Assembly: GCA_947311335.1 (NCBI GenBank)
Contig: CAMZKR010000050.1
Coordinates: 1-6,720, forward strand
Direction: 5' to 3'
Length of the DNA stretch: 6,720 nt
Origin: an uncultured bacterium
GTDB taxonomy: Bacteria; Patescibacteriota; Gracilibacteria; BD1-5; UBA6164
Position 1 is the first letter of the stretch. Each line of letters begins with the position of its first letter. A program made the translations under genes and the position numbers. The notes beneath the pieces were generated by a model. It saw nothing but the letters and a program-made list of their open reading frames with translations, had not been told where the DNA came from and did no database searches. Positions 1 through 5,778 of the stretch are shown piece by piece.

Positions 1-45
1 TAAAATATTATACTTATAATACTTATTTTTTTGTAATAAAAAAAT

Positions 46-75
46 TTGACTTCAAGATATTTTTTTATAAAATAC
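46..75 (+). promoter_or_regulatory. Promoter of the tRNA-Thr/Tyr/Leu cluster
   Basis: TTGACT at 46-51 and TAAAAT at 68-73 (within TATAAAATAC at 66-75) are separated by 16 nt, close to the sigma-70 consensus. The start of transcription would be near position 80, about 14 nt before tRNA-Thr. The same pair of words, ATTTGACTT and TATAAAATAC, recurs before rplJ. Positions 1-45 hold only AT-rich sequence, including a second TATAAT-like word at 16-21, and no gene. Confidence 0.65.
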
Positions 76-93
76 CGAGGCAATAAGTTTTTT

Positions 94-169
94 GCCCCCT
101 TAGCTCAGCTGGTAGAGCATTCGCCTTGTAAGCGAACGGTCATCGGTTCAAATCCGATAAGTGGCTCCA
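94..169 (+). tRNA. tRNA-Thr(UGU), CCA encoded
   Basis: The cloverleaf reads clearly: D stem GCTC/GAGC, anticodon stem TTCGC/GCGAA around loop CTTGTAA (anticodon TGT, threonine), T stem ATCGG/CCGAT with loop TTCAAAT, discriminator T and encoded CCA. The acceptor stem is odd. GCCCCCT (94-100) against AAGTGGC (159-165) leaves two mismatches, C97 with T162 and C99 with A160. The gene is first in a tRNA cluster and could have changed the 3' arm, or the read may contain errors. Confidence 0.9.
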
Positions 170-194
170 TTAAATAAAGGCAATAATAAAAAAT

Positions 195-221
195 GAGACT
201 TATAAAATAAGTTTCTGTTTT
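195..221 (+). other. Hairpin between tRNA-Thr and tRNA-Tyr
   Basis: GAGACTTAT (195-203) pairs with ATAAGTTTC (207-215), allowing one G-T pair, and is followed by TGTTTT. It could be a weak terminator after tRNA-Thr or a spacer structure for tRNA processing. The loop is only 3 nt and the stem is AT-rich, so its function is uncertain. Confidence 0.4.
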
Positions 222-236
222 AAATTTTGTATTTAT

Positions 237-321
237 GGGCAGGTTCCAGAGTGGTCAAATGGGGTGGACTGTAAATCCACTAGCTACGCTTTCGGGGGTT
301 CAAATCCCTCCCTGCCCACCA
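237..321 (+). tRNA. tRNA-Tyr(GUA), CCA encoded
   Basis: The acceptor arms GGGCAGG (237-243) and CCTGCCC (311-317) pair perfectly, followed by discriminator A and CCA. The anticodon stem TGGA/TCCA encloses CTGTAAA, giving anticodon GTA. The 85-nt length reflects the long class II variable arm expected of bacterial tRNA-Tyr. Confidence 0.96.
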
Positions 322-334
322 TTACAAAACTTCT

Positions 335-419
335 GCCGGGATGGTGGAATTGGTAGACACGTTGGTCTTAGAAACCAATGCTTCATCGCGTGAGAGTTCG
401 AGTCTCTCTCTCGGCACCA
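335..419 (+). tRNA. tRNA-Leu(UAG), CCA encoded
   Basis: GCCGGGA (335-341) pairs with TCTCGGC (409-415) with one G-T pair, then A and CCA. The anticodon stem TTGGT/ACCAA encloses CTTAGAA, giving anticodon TAG, which reads CUN leucine codons. The long variable arm marks a class II tRNA. Only 13 nt separate it from tRNA-Tyr, so the two are surely cotranscribed. A small hairpin (GTGAT/ATCAC, 427-440) follows but has no T-run. Confidence 0.96.
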
Positions 420-492
420 TAATAAAGTGATTAATATCACATAATTTAAATTTTTGCATTGTATTAAGCAAGCAAATTAAAAAAATCATATT

Positions 493-723
493 ATGAAAAA
501 AGGTATACATCCTAAAAGTCAAAAAATTGAAATAACTTGTTCTTGTTGAAGTATTTTCAATGTATTTTCTACTCTAAAAAAAGAAAAAACTAGAATAGAG
601 ATATGTTCTAATTGTCATCCATTTTATACTTGAGAACAAAGAATACTTAAAACCGGTGCTGTTGATAAATTTTATGCTAGACAGAAAAAAATGGAAGCTT
701 TACAAAAAAATAAGAAAAAATAA
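493..723 (+). CDS. rpmE: Ribosomal protein L31 (rpmE), zinc-binding type
   Basis: This 76-residue protein belongs to the large ribosomal subunit, where L31 bridges the 50S and 30S heads. It opens with MKKGIHPK and carries the four zinc cysteines of the C+ form: CSC at residues 16-18 and CSNCHPFYTG from residue 38, with Cys16, Cys18, Cys38 and Cys41. The tail is rich in lysine. Two in-frame TGA codons, after CSC and in the YTGEQ motif, stand exactly where the family has glycine, so the gene is intact only under code 25. The start is the ATG giving the family N-terminus. No Shine-Dalgarno sequence precedes it. It lies 73 nt after tRNA-Leu without a convincing promoter of its own, so it may share the tRNA transcript. 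Confidence 0.95.
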
Positions 724-725
724 AT

Positions 726-752
726 TTGACTTTTTATAAAAAAATATAAAAT
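726..752 (+). promoter_or_regulatory. Promoter of the rplJ leader
   Basis: TTGACT (726-731) and TAAAAT (747-752, within TATAAAATAC at 745-754) are 15 nt apart. The predicted start near 759 lies just before the first strand of the L10 leader at 761, which supports the assignment. The box begins only 3 nt after the rpmE stop codon. Confidence 0.6.
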
Positions 753-760
753 ACTTATGA

Positions 761-810
761 TTTCTTAATCAAAGACAGTAGGCATATTAAGACCTACCTA
801 GATAAAGAAA
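761..810 (+). promoter_or_regulatory. Ribosomal protein L10 leader (autoregulatory RNA)
   Basis: This mRNA leader is the expected binding site of the L10(L12)n complex, which represses its own operon. An outer stem pairs 761-770 with 801-810 at 9 of 10 positions. An inner stem pairs AGTAGG (777-782) with CCTACC/T in 793-799. The unpaired AAAGAC on one side and the short TA on the other suggest a kink-turn. The words AAGACAGTAGG, TTAA and CCTACC match what I recall of known bacterial L10 leaders. The apical hairpin is much shorter than in E. coli. It sits directly upstream of rplJ and ahead of a terminator. Confidence 0.75.
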
Positions 811-837
811 GGAAATGTTTTATCTTATTTAAAAACT

Positions 838-867
838 AATCCTTTTTCTATTGAAAAAGGATTTTTT
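838..867 (+). terminator. Attenuator terminator upstream of rplJ
   Basis: AATCCTTTTTC (838-848) and GAAAAAGGATT (853-863) form a perfect 11-bp stem with a TATT loop, followed by four more T. It lies 30 nt before the rplJ start, so it can only act on the rplJ transcript or on readthrough from rpmE. Segment 806-813 of the leader can pair with 840-847 over 8 bp, a possible antiterminator. Confidence 0.75.
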
Positions 868-897
868 AATTACATTATATAAAGTAAACAAATAATT

Positions 898-1464
898 ATG
901 GCTGTAAATAAAAGTAAAAAAAGTGAAATTCTAAATTCTCTTATTGAGAATTTTAAGAATACTAAAAGTATTGCATTTACTACTAATGCTAAATTAACAG
1001 TTGAGGATATTTCTACTTTAAGAAAAAATTTAAGAGAAGTTAAATCGACTTATATGTTAGCAAAAAAGACACTTATAAAAATAGCATTTAAAAAAGTTTA
1101 TGATATTGAATTAGATGATTCAATGCTTGAATGACAAATTGCAATATTGTTTTCTTATTGAGATGAAATTGCAGGTTTATGAAAAATAAATGATTTCATA
1201 AAAGTTGTTTGAGAAGAAAAAGTTAAATGGAGTGGTTCTTATTTAGATGGAAAATTAAATTCTGCTAAAGAAACAAAGGTTCTAGCAAAACTTCCTTCAA
1301 GAGATGTTTTACTTGGAACACTTATTTGAACTATGAATGCCCCTGTTTCAGGATTTGTAAGAACTCTTGATGCTACTATATCAGGATTTGTAAGATTATT
1401 AAATACTACAAAAGAAGAGTTAGAAAAAAACTGAAAACAAAAAGTATGAGATTTAATTGTTTAA
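898..1464 (+). CDS. rplJ: Ribosomal protein L10 (rplJ)
   Basis: This 188-residue protein is L10, the base of the ribosomal stalk. It binds 23S rRNA through its N-terminal domain and holds L7/L12 dimers on its C-terminal helix. The N-terminus (MAVNKSKKSEIL, then a stretch on latent stalk assembly around IAFTTNAKLTVEDISTLRK) and the segment KLPSRDVLLGTL followed by AP.SGFVRTLDA are typical of the family. Seven in-frame TGA codons, the first at codon 79, fall at usual glycine positions, for example LIGTMNAPVSG. Six more glycines use GGN. There is no Shine-Dalgarno sequence before the ATG, and the leader just upstream suggests feedback control. It is slightly longer than many L10 proteins (about 165-180 residues). 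Confidence 0.96.
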
Positions 1465-1475
1465 TACTTTGATAT

Positions 1476-1516
1476 CTAGTAAACAGTTCTTTATAAAAAT
1501 AAAGAACTGTTACTAG
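1476..1516 (+). other. Long hairpin in the rplJ-rplL gap
   Basis: Positions 1476-1494 pair with 1499-1516 over 18 bp with a single bulged base and a 4-nt AAAA loop. It begins 12 nt after the rplJ stop codon. There is no T-run after it, so it is not a standard terminator. It could protect the 3' end of rplJ mRNA or be a processing site. Confidence 0.6.
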
Positions 1517-1536
1517 CAATTAAAGCTAGTAATTTT
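1510..1536 (+). terminator. Possible weak terminator after rplJ
   Basis: TTACTAGC (1510-1517) pairs perfectly with GCTAGTAA (1525-1532) around a 7-nt loop and is followed by TTTT. Its left arm is also the right arm of the hairpin at 1476-1516, so the two cannot form together. It may lower transcription between rplJ and rplL, or simply end the rplJ message. Confidence 0.45.
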
Positions 1537-1572
1537 AAGAAACGTTAATCAATATCATCTTGAAAATAAAAG

Positions 1573-1632
1573 TCATCCTGGACTTGATTCAGGATCTCTC
1601 TAAAGATAGATTCTGAAATAAATTCAGAATGA
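1573..1632 (+). repeat. Compound palindromic repeat (REP/MITE-like) before rplL
   Basis: The arms 1573-1597 and 1608-1632 are reverse complements at 19 of 25 positions, and most of the exceptions keep G-U pairing in RNA. Each arm is itself a palindrome: ATCCTG/CAGGAT in the first, and ATTCTGAA/TTCAGAAT in the second. Such nested small palindromes are typical of dispersed intergenic repeats. It shares the words CTTGA and GGATCT/GGAATCT with the palindrome at 2136-2169. No flanking duplication is evident. Confidence 0.65.
1584..1612 (+). promoter_or_regulatory. Candidate rplL promoter inside the repeat
   Basis: TTGATT (1584-1589) and TAGATT (1607-1612) are 17 nt apart, each matching the sigma-70 consensus at 4 of 6 positions. 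It would give rplL a start near 1619 and a leader of about 60 nt. The match is modest, but rplL is separated from rplJ by a possible terminator and would benefit from its own promoter. Confidence 0.35.
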
Positions 1633-1680
1633 TAGAAAAATGTTTTTTAAAAAATTATTTATATTTTAATTTTAAAGATT

Positions 1681-2070
1681 ATGTCTGAAGAAGTAAAACT
1701 AAGTGCTAAGGCTCAAAAAGTATTAGACTCTGTTAGTGAATTAACTGTTTTAGAATTAGCTGATTTAGTTAAAGCTATGGAAGATAAATTTGGTGTTTCT
1801 GCTGCTGCTCCTGTTGCTATGGCTGTTCCTACTGTTGGTTGAACTGCTTGAGAAGAAGAAAAATCAACTTTTGATGTTGTATTAACTAGTGCTGGTGGTC
1901 AAAAAATAGCTGTTATAAAAGTTATAAAAGAAATTACTGGGTTAGGTTTAAAAGAAGCTAAAGATTTAGCTGACAAAGGTGGAACTATTAAAGAAGGTCT
2001 TTCTAAAGATGAAGCTGAAGAAATGAAAACTAAATTTGAAGAAGCTGGAGCTACTATTGAATTAAAATAA
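1681..2070 (+). CDS. rplL: Ribosomal protein L7/L12 (rplL)
   Basis: This 129-residue acidic protein forms the multicopy ribosomal stalk that recruits and activates translation GTPases such as EF-Tu and EF-G. The N-terminal dimerisation domain (about residues 1-35) includes SELTVLELADLVKAMEDKFGV. An Ala/Pro/Val/Gly hinge spans about 40-58. The C-terminal domain carries KEITGLGLKEAKDLAD, the factor-binding helix motif, and ends in AGATIELK. Only two of its twelve glycines use TGA (residues 54 and 57), and both lie in the hinge. All the conserved C-terminal glycines use GGN, unlike the neighbouring genes. The start is fixed by the family N-terminus. No Shine-Dalgarno sequence is visible. The gap to rplJ is 216 nt, longer than usual for this gene pair. 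Confidence 0.97.
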
Positions 2071-2135
2071 AATATTTTATATTTTATTGGTATTATAAAT
2101 GCCTTAAAATAAAAAACTGAGAATACAAAAAATTG

Positions 2136-2169
2136 TTATTTTCGTGCTTGACACGGGAATCTATTCCTG
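2136..2169 (+). repeat. Small palindromic element inside the rplL terminator
   Basis: The sequence contains CGTG-CTTGA-CACG overlapped by CGGGAAT-CT-ATTCCTG. Its layout, a T-rich lead, CTTGA at the centre and GGAATCT after it, parallels the first arm of the palindrome at 1573-1632. The two are diverged, so common origin is an inference. Confidence 0.45.
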
Positions 2170-2175
2170 TAAATT
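2148..2175 (+). promoter_or_regulatory. Candidate tRNA-Gln promoter inside the terminator
   Basis: A perfect TTGACA (2148-2153) is followed after 16 nt by TAAATT (2170-2175). Transcription would start near 2182, only a few nt before the tRNA at 2186. The tRNA needs such a promoter because the upstream terminator ends at its first base. Confidence 0.5.
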
Positions 2176-2185
2176 CTCAGTTTTT

Positions 2186-2259
2186 TCGGGATTCGCCAAG
2201 TGGTAAGGCCGAGGACTCTGAATCCTCTATCGGGGGTTCGAATCCCTCATCCCGAACCA
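2186..2259 (+). tRNA. tRNA-Gln(CUG), CCA encoded
   Basis: TCGGGAT (2186-2192) pairs fully with ATCCCGA (2249-2255), giving the U1-A72 pair common in tRNA-Gln. The anticodon stem GAGGA/TCCTC encloses CTCTGAA, anticodon CTG. The T arm has loop TTCGAAT, and A plus CCA end the gene. Its first base is the last T of the rplL terminator, leaving no spacer. Confidence 0.95.
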
Positions 2260-2290
2260 TAATAATTAAAAATAAAGACTTCAAAAAATA

Positions 2291-2329
2291 TAATAAAAAG
2301 ATATTATTAAAGATAATATCTTTTTATTA
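2291..2329 (+). terminator. Terminator after tRNA-Gln
   Basis: Arms 2291-2306 and 2314-2329 are perfect 16-nt reverse complements with a 7-nt loop, and the 3' arm contains TTTTT. The AT-rich palindrome could work in both directions. Confidence 0.7.
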
Positions 2330-2394
2330 TTAACCTTAAAATAAAGATAAAATCAAGTATTCAATTGAAAAAAAATAAAAAATATGTCAAAATA

Positions 2395-2423
2395 TTGACT
2401 TTGTGTTTTTTATATGATTTAAT
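2395..2423 (+). promoter_or_regulatory. Promoter of the PPK2 gene
   Basis: TTGACT (2395-2400) and TTTAAT (2418-2423) are 17 nt apart. The predicted start near 2430 leaves a leader of about 27 nt before the ATG at 2457. An overlapping TAATAT (2420-2425) is an alternative -10. Confidence 0.55.
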
Positions 2424-2456
2424 ATATGTATATAATTTATTTTCTAAATAAAAACT

Positions 2457-3617
2457 ATGCCTTCATTATTTTATGAAATTTTTAATAAAGAAGTGAAATT
2501 AAATTCTAAAACTATTGAAAGATTAAAAGAAGAATTAAAAATACTATTCAAAGAATTAAAAAAAGAAGATAATATTGATAATCTTAAAGTTTTAAGAAAT
2601 AAATTAAGTAATTTATTAGAAAATAAGCCAAAAGATTTAAAAAAGAAACATAAAAAACCTTTTATTGCACTAGAACAAATTTTAGAAGAAATTGAAGATT
2701 ATATAAATAAAAAAACTTGAGAAAAGGAAGAAATAAAACTTATTGATGTAGTAAAAAAAGTAGAAAAGAAATATAGAAGATGTGAATTAATTCCAAAAAC
2801 AAAAAGAAATGATTATAAACCTAGTTGTATAAAAAAATCGACTCTTGAATATGAAAAAAATAAAATTGAGCTTCAGGTTGAATTACTAAAATTACAAAAA
2901 TATATAAAAGAAAAATGAAAAAAATTATTAATAATATTTGAATGAAGAGATGCTGCTTGAAAATGATGAACAATAAAAAGATTTAGAGAATACTTAAATC
3001 CTAGATGAGCAAAAGTAATTGCACTTGAAAAACCAACAGAAACTGAAAGAACTGAATGGTATTTCCAAAGATATGTTAGTAATTTACCTAGTTGATGACA
3101 AATGACATTTTTTGATAGAAGTTGGTATAATCGTGCTGGAGTAGAACCTGTTATGTGATTTGTTACTAAAAAAGATTATGAACAATTTATTTCTGATGTA
3201 ACTAATTTTGAAGAAATGATACAAAAATCATGAATAAAGCTTATTAAGTTTTATTTTTCTGTATCAAAAAATGAACAAGCAAAACGATTTAAATCAAGAG
3301 AGACAAATCCATTAAAACAATATAAATTATCTCCTATTGATCAATATTCTCAACAATTATGGGATAAATACACTATTGCAGAATATAAAAATTTTTCAGC
3401 AACTCATAAAAAAAATTGTCCTTGGATCATAATAAATAGTGATGATAAAAAGAAAGCTAGATTAAATGCTATTAGATATGTATTAAAACAATTTAATTAT
3501 CCAAATAAGATAAATAAATCTAAATTGGAATTAGATAAAAATATAGTTTATGATGGTAAAGAGAAAGTAAGAAGATTAAAAGAAGAAATTGATATTACTC
3601 AAGATTTATTTTCATAA
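2457..3617 (+). CDS. ppk2: Polyphosphate kinase 2 (PPK2 family)
   Basis: This 386-residue protein is a cytoplasmic PPK2 enzyme, which transfers phosphate between inorganic polyphosphate and nucleoside diphosphates, normally to make ATP or GTP. The core starts near residue 115. Walker A is EGRDAAGKGGTIKRF at 162-176, and PRGAKVIALEKPTETERTEWYFQR-type sequence follows. The Walker B/lid segment DRSWYNRAGVEPVMGF starts at Asp220, and further on come FKSRETNPLKQYKLSP and NSDDKKKARLNAIRYVL. This pattern matches the single-domain class I type. Eleven of thirteen glycines are TGA, including all four in Walker A. An additional N-terminal part of about 115 residues is lysine/glutamate-rich, probably helical, and unrecognised. 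No Shine-Dalgarno sequence precedes the ATG. It stands alone, flanked by terminators. Confidence 0.95.
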
Positions 3618-3636
3618 AATCAAATTAAAAAAATCT

Positions 3637-3674
3637 AAAAGTGGAATATTATAAAAAATATCTTCCACTTTTTT
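3637..3674. terminator. Terminator shared by the PPK2 gene and the convergent gene
   Basis: AAAAGTGGAA (3637-3646) pairs with TTCCACTTTT (3663-3672), flanked by an A-run on one side and T-run on the other, so it can end transcription in both directions. It lies between the stop codons of the + strand PPK2 gene and the - strand gene ending at 3685. Confidence 0.8.
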
Positions 3675-3684
3675 AATTATAAAT

Positions 3685-4152
3685 TTATTTTGAAAGATTA
3701 ATATATTGAATAACATCTCAAATAATTTCTGATTTTGGTTTATAATTAGATACTTCTTCTATATGTTGTCATAAAGTATTTAAAAATAAATCTTTTCATT
3801 CTCAATATGGAATAACAACTTTTGCTTCTATTGTTTCATATATTTTAACAGCCTCTTTTGTTCAAATAATTATTAGTATATCTAAATCTCAAAAAAAAGA
3901 TAAGATCTCTTCTTTTATTTCAAAATTATCAGATGTAATAATAGATACATGCTTAGAATCTAAAAGAAATTTATAAAAAAGGGTGTTTTTATATTCTTTA
4001 ACCTCTAAAAGTATTCATGATTTTTCATATTCTCAAGGATAACTTATATCAAAACCATCTATAGTAAGATTATCAGTATTTATATTGAATAATATACTAT
4101 TTTTATTATTACCTTTTATTACTAAGTTATTATCATTATAAAAAATTTCCAT
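3685..4152 (-). CDS. Degenerate metallo-beta-lactamase-fold-like protein
   Basis: This 155-residue protein opens with MEIFYNDNNLVIKG. Three stretches recall the C-terminal half of the small metallo-beta-lactamase-fold family common in CPR genomes (Lactamase_B_3/UPF0173 type): DISYPGEYEKSGILLEV (36-51), FFGDLDILIII (87-96) and EAKVVIPYGEGK (109-120). The HxHxDH metal site and the later histidines of active enzymes are absent, and the protein is shorter than usual, so it may bind rather than cleave. Eight of its ten glycines are TGA. It follows the NUDIX gene by 11 nt and is probably cotranscribed. There is no signal peptide or membrane segment. The reading frame is secure, but the fold is an inference from remembered motifs, and an unrelated small protein remains possible. 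Confidence 0.75.
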
Positions 4153-4163
4153 ATTTACTCGTA

Positions 4164-4616
4164 TTATATTAAATAAGTTTTATTTTTTGTTATAATAGAA
4201 ACTAAATCAGATCTCAATTTTAAACTTTTTAATTCTTCTAAAGTTACCCACTTATAACCTACAAATCTTTCTTCTTTTCTAACATTAGGTTCTGCCTTTC
4301 AATTATATTTAACTAAAAATAAATATACATCTTTATCTATAACTGGTGTATGTTTTAAATATCACGCAGTAAAAGTATAATTTATCTTTTTTATAAATTT
4401 TATTATTTCAAGTTCTCTTTCTAGTAATCAAGTCTCTTCACTTATTTCCCTTATTGCTGTATCTTTTGCTACTTCTCAATTTTCAATCTTTCCTTTAGGA
4501 ATAACAAGTTCTTCTTTTTCTCTGGAATTTAACCATTTTAATAACAAAACTTCTATTTTTCTTCAGCTTTTACGGTAAACAATCCCTCAAGAGCTTTTCT
4601 CATATTTCTTTCTCAT
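4164..4616 (-). CDS. NUDIX hydrolase
   Basis: This 150-residue protein has a complete Nudix box, GX5EX7REUXEEXGU, at residues 42-64 (GKIENGE...REISEETGL), with the metal-binding glutamates intact. The N-terminal SSGGIVYRKSGRKIEVLLLKW is the usual first strand region. ERFVGYKWVTLEEL near 116-129 is the typical C-terminal strand and helix. Such enzymes hydrolyse nucleoside diphosphates linked to another group, for example dinucleoside polyphosphates or damaged nucleotides. The substrate cannot be told from sequence. Six of nine glycines are TGA, including Gly47 and Gly63 of the box. An ATG out of frame 11 nt upstream was set aside. It is the first gene of a two-gene minus-strand unit. Confidence 0.93.
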
Positions 4617-4649
4617 AATTTTTTCATTTTCTGTATAAATCTAATTAAG

Positions 4650-4677
4650 ATTTTAAGTAAAAATTGAAATAAATCAA
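4650..4677 (-). promoter_or_regulatory. Promoter of the NUDIX operon
   Basis: On the minus strand TTGATT (4677-4672) and TAAAAT (4655-4650) are 16 nt apart, giving a start near 4643 and a leader of about 27 nt. It lies back to back with the sortase promoter within a 139-nt divergent region. Confidence 0.5.
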
Positions 4678-4691
4678 ATTCTTTACATTTT

Positions 4692-4720
4692 TTGCCTTAA
4701 AAAGATTTTTATGATAAAAT
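4692..4720 (+). promoter_or_regulatory. Promoter of the sortase operon
   Basis: TTGCCT (4692-4697) and TAAAAT (4715-4720) are 17 nt apart, with a TG two bases before the -10 (extended -10 form TGATAAAAT). The predicted start near 4727 leaves about 29 nt before the ATG. Confidence 0.55.
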
Positions 4721-4755
4721 TTATAATATAAAATAAAAAATAAAAATAAAAAATT

Positions 4756-5757
4756 ATGAAACATAAAGAAAAAGAAGTTATTGATATACTAGAAGAACTT
4801 AATATAAATAATAACAAAACTTGTTTAGAAAGTACAAATAATATAGAAAATCTGAAACAAATTGATGGAATTGAAGAAATAAAAGAAATTTATGAAGAAG
4901 AAAATATTCTAAATATAAATAGTTTAGATAAAAAAAAGAGTCGTTCTATTAATTACAAGTTATTAAAAAAAATATATTCTTATTTTTCATTTAGTATAAA
5001 ATATATTTCTACTTCTAGTTTAATTTTTATTTTATTACTTATTACAACAAATTATAGTGCATATTATAATATAGCAAAAAGTTATATATATGAAGATGAA
5101 TTGAAAAGTAATGAACAATCATTAATTACATCTGTTGAAGCAAGTAATATTTTGAAGAAAGAAGAAATAAAAAAAGAAATAAAAAAAAGAAATATTAATA
5201 TAATAGAAGAAAAACAATCTATAGATGAAAATATGTATCATTCAATAAATAAATTAATAGCAAGATCAAATAAAAGTGATATAAACTTAAATATAGATAT
5301 AACTCCGTATGAAAATAGAATTGTTATCCCTAAAATTTGAAAAAACGTCCCTTTGTTGGATATAAAAAATAAAGAAATAGATTGATTAAAAGAATTAAAT
5401 AATATTTTCTTAAAAGAATTAGAAAATGGAGTAATAAGATATCCCAGTAGTGCTAAACCATGAGAAAAATGAAATGCATTTATATTTTGACATTCTTCTA
5501 ATTTTCCTTGGATAAAATGAGAATATAATCAAGTTTTTGCTCTACTTGATAAACTAAATTTTAATGATTCAATTATAATATATTATAATCAAAAAAAATA
5601 TAAATATATAATTCGAGAAAAAAAAGTTATAAAACCATCTGATGTATCAATATTAAAAAGAAAAAAATGAAAATCTGAATTAACAATTATGACATGTTGG
5701 CCTATATGAACAACATTAAATAGATTAATATTAATTTGAGATTTAGCTGAAGACTAA
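4756..5757 (+). CDS. Membrane-anchored sortase
   Basis: This 333-residue protein is a sortase, a cysteine transpeptidase that cuts a sorting signal and attaches the protein to the cell surface. An acidic, probably cytoplasmic N-terminus of about 80 residues precedes one membrane segment (about 86-104), then a charged, probably helical linker (about 110-165). The catalytic domain spans about 183-333: IVIPKIGKNVPLLDI, then GHSSNFPW with catalytic His246, then LTIMTCWPIGT with Cys314, and Arg323 in LNRLILIGDL. Catalytic His, Cys and Arg are all present. The class is uncertain. Nine of eleven glycines are TGA, including the one before His246 and the one in the TCWPIGT loop. The ATG has no Shine-Dalgarno sequence. 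Its stop is in the same frame as the next gene's start, 21 nt later. The long cytoplasmic N-terminus is unusual. Confidence 0.93.
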
Positions 5758-5778
5758 ATATCTCTTTTAAAAATAAAA

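Larger units (their letters stand above)
2111..2186 (+). terminator. rplL terminator with an internal palindrome
   Basis: AAAAAACTGAGAAT (2111-2124) is perfectly complementary to ATTCTCAGTTTTTT (2173-2186), so the stem ends in a run of T. The 48-nt interior carries further small hairpins, CGTG/CACG (2143-2155 region) and CGGGAAT/ATTCCTG. The large loop suggests that a repeat element inserted into, or evolved within, an ordinary terminator. Confidence 0.75.

Noticed and set aside
427..440. Short hairpin GTGAT/ATCAC after tRNA-Leu as a terminator
   Set aside because: Only 5 bp and no T-run directly after it.
454..482. Possible rpmE promoter (TTGCAT with TTAAAA)
   Set aside because: The -10 match is poor and could be chance in this composition.
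322..522. A 66-residue open frame on the minus strand
   Set aside because: It lies across tRNA-Leu and the start of rpmE, and part of it is simply the translated complement of the tRNA.
898..1464. rplJ and other genes as pseudogenes broken by TGA stops
   Set aside because: The family sequence continues in the same frame across every TGA, always with glycine expected there.
2133..2333. A 66-residue open frame on the plus strand
   Set aside because: It runs through the rplL terminator, tRNA-Gln and the following terminator, so it is not a gene.
4163..4168. TATAAT on the minus strand just before the gene ending at 3685
   Set aside because: No -35 box at the right distance, it overlaps the NUDIX stop codon, and AT-rich sequence makes such words common. 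Cotranscription is simpler.
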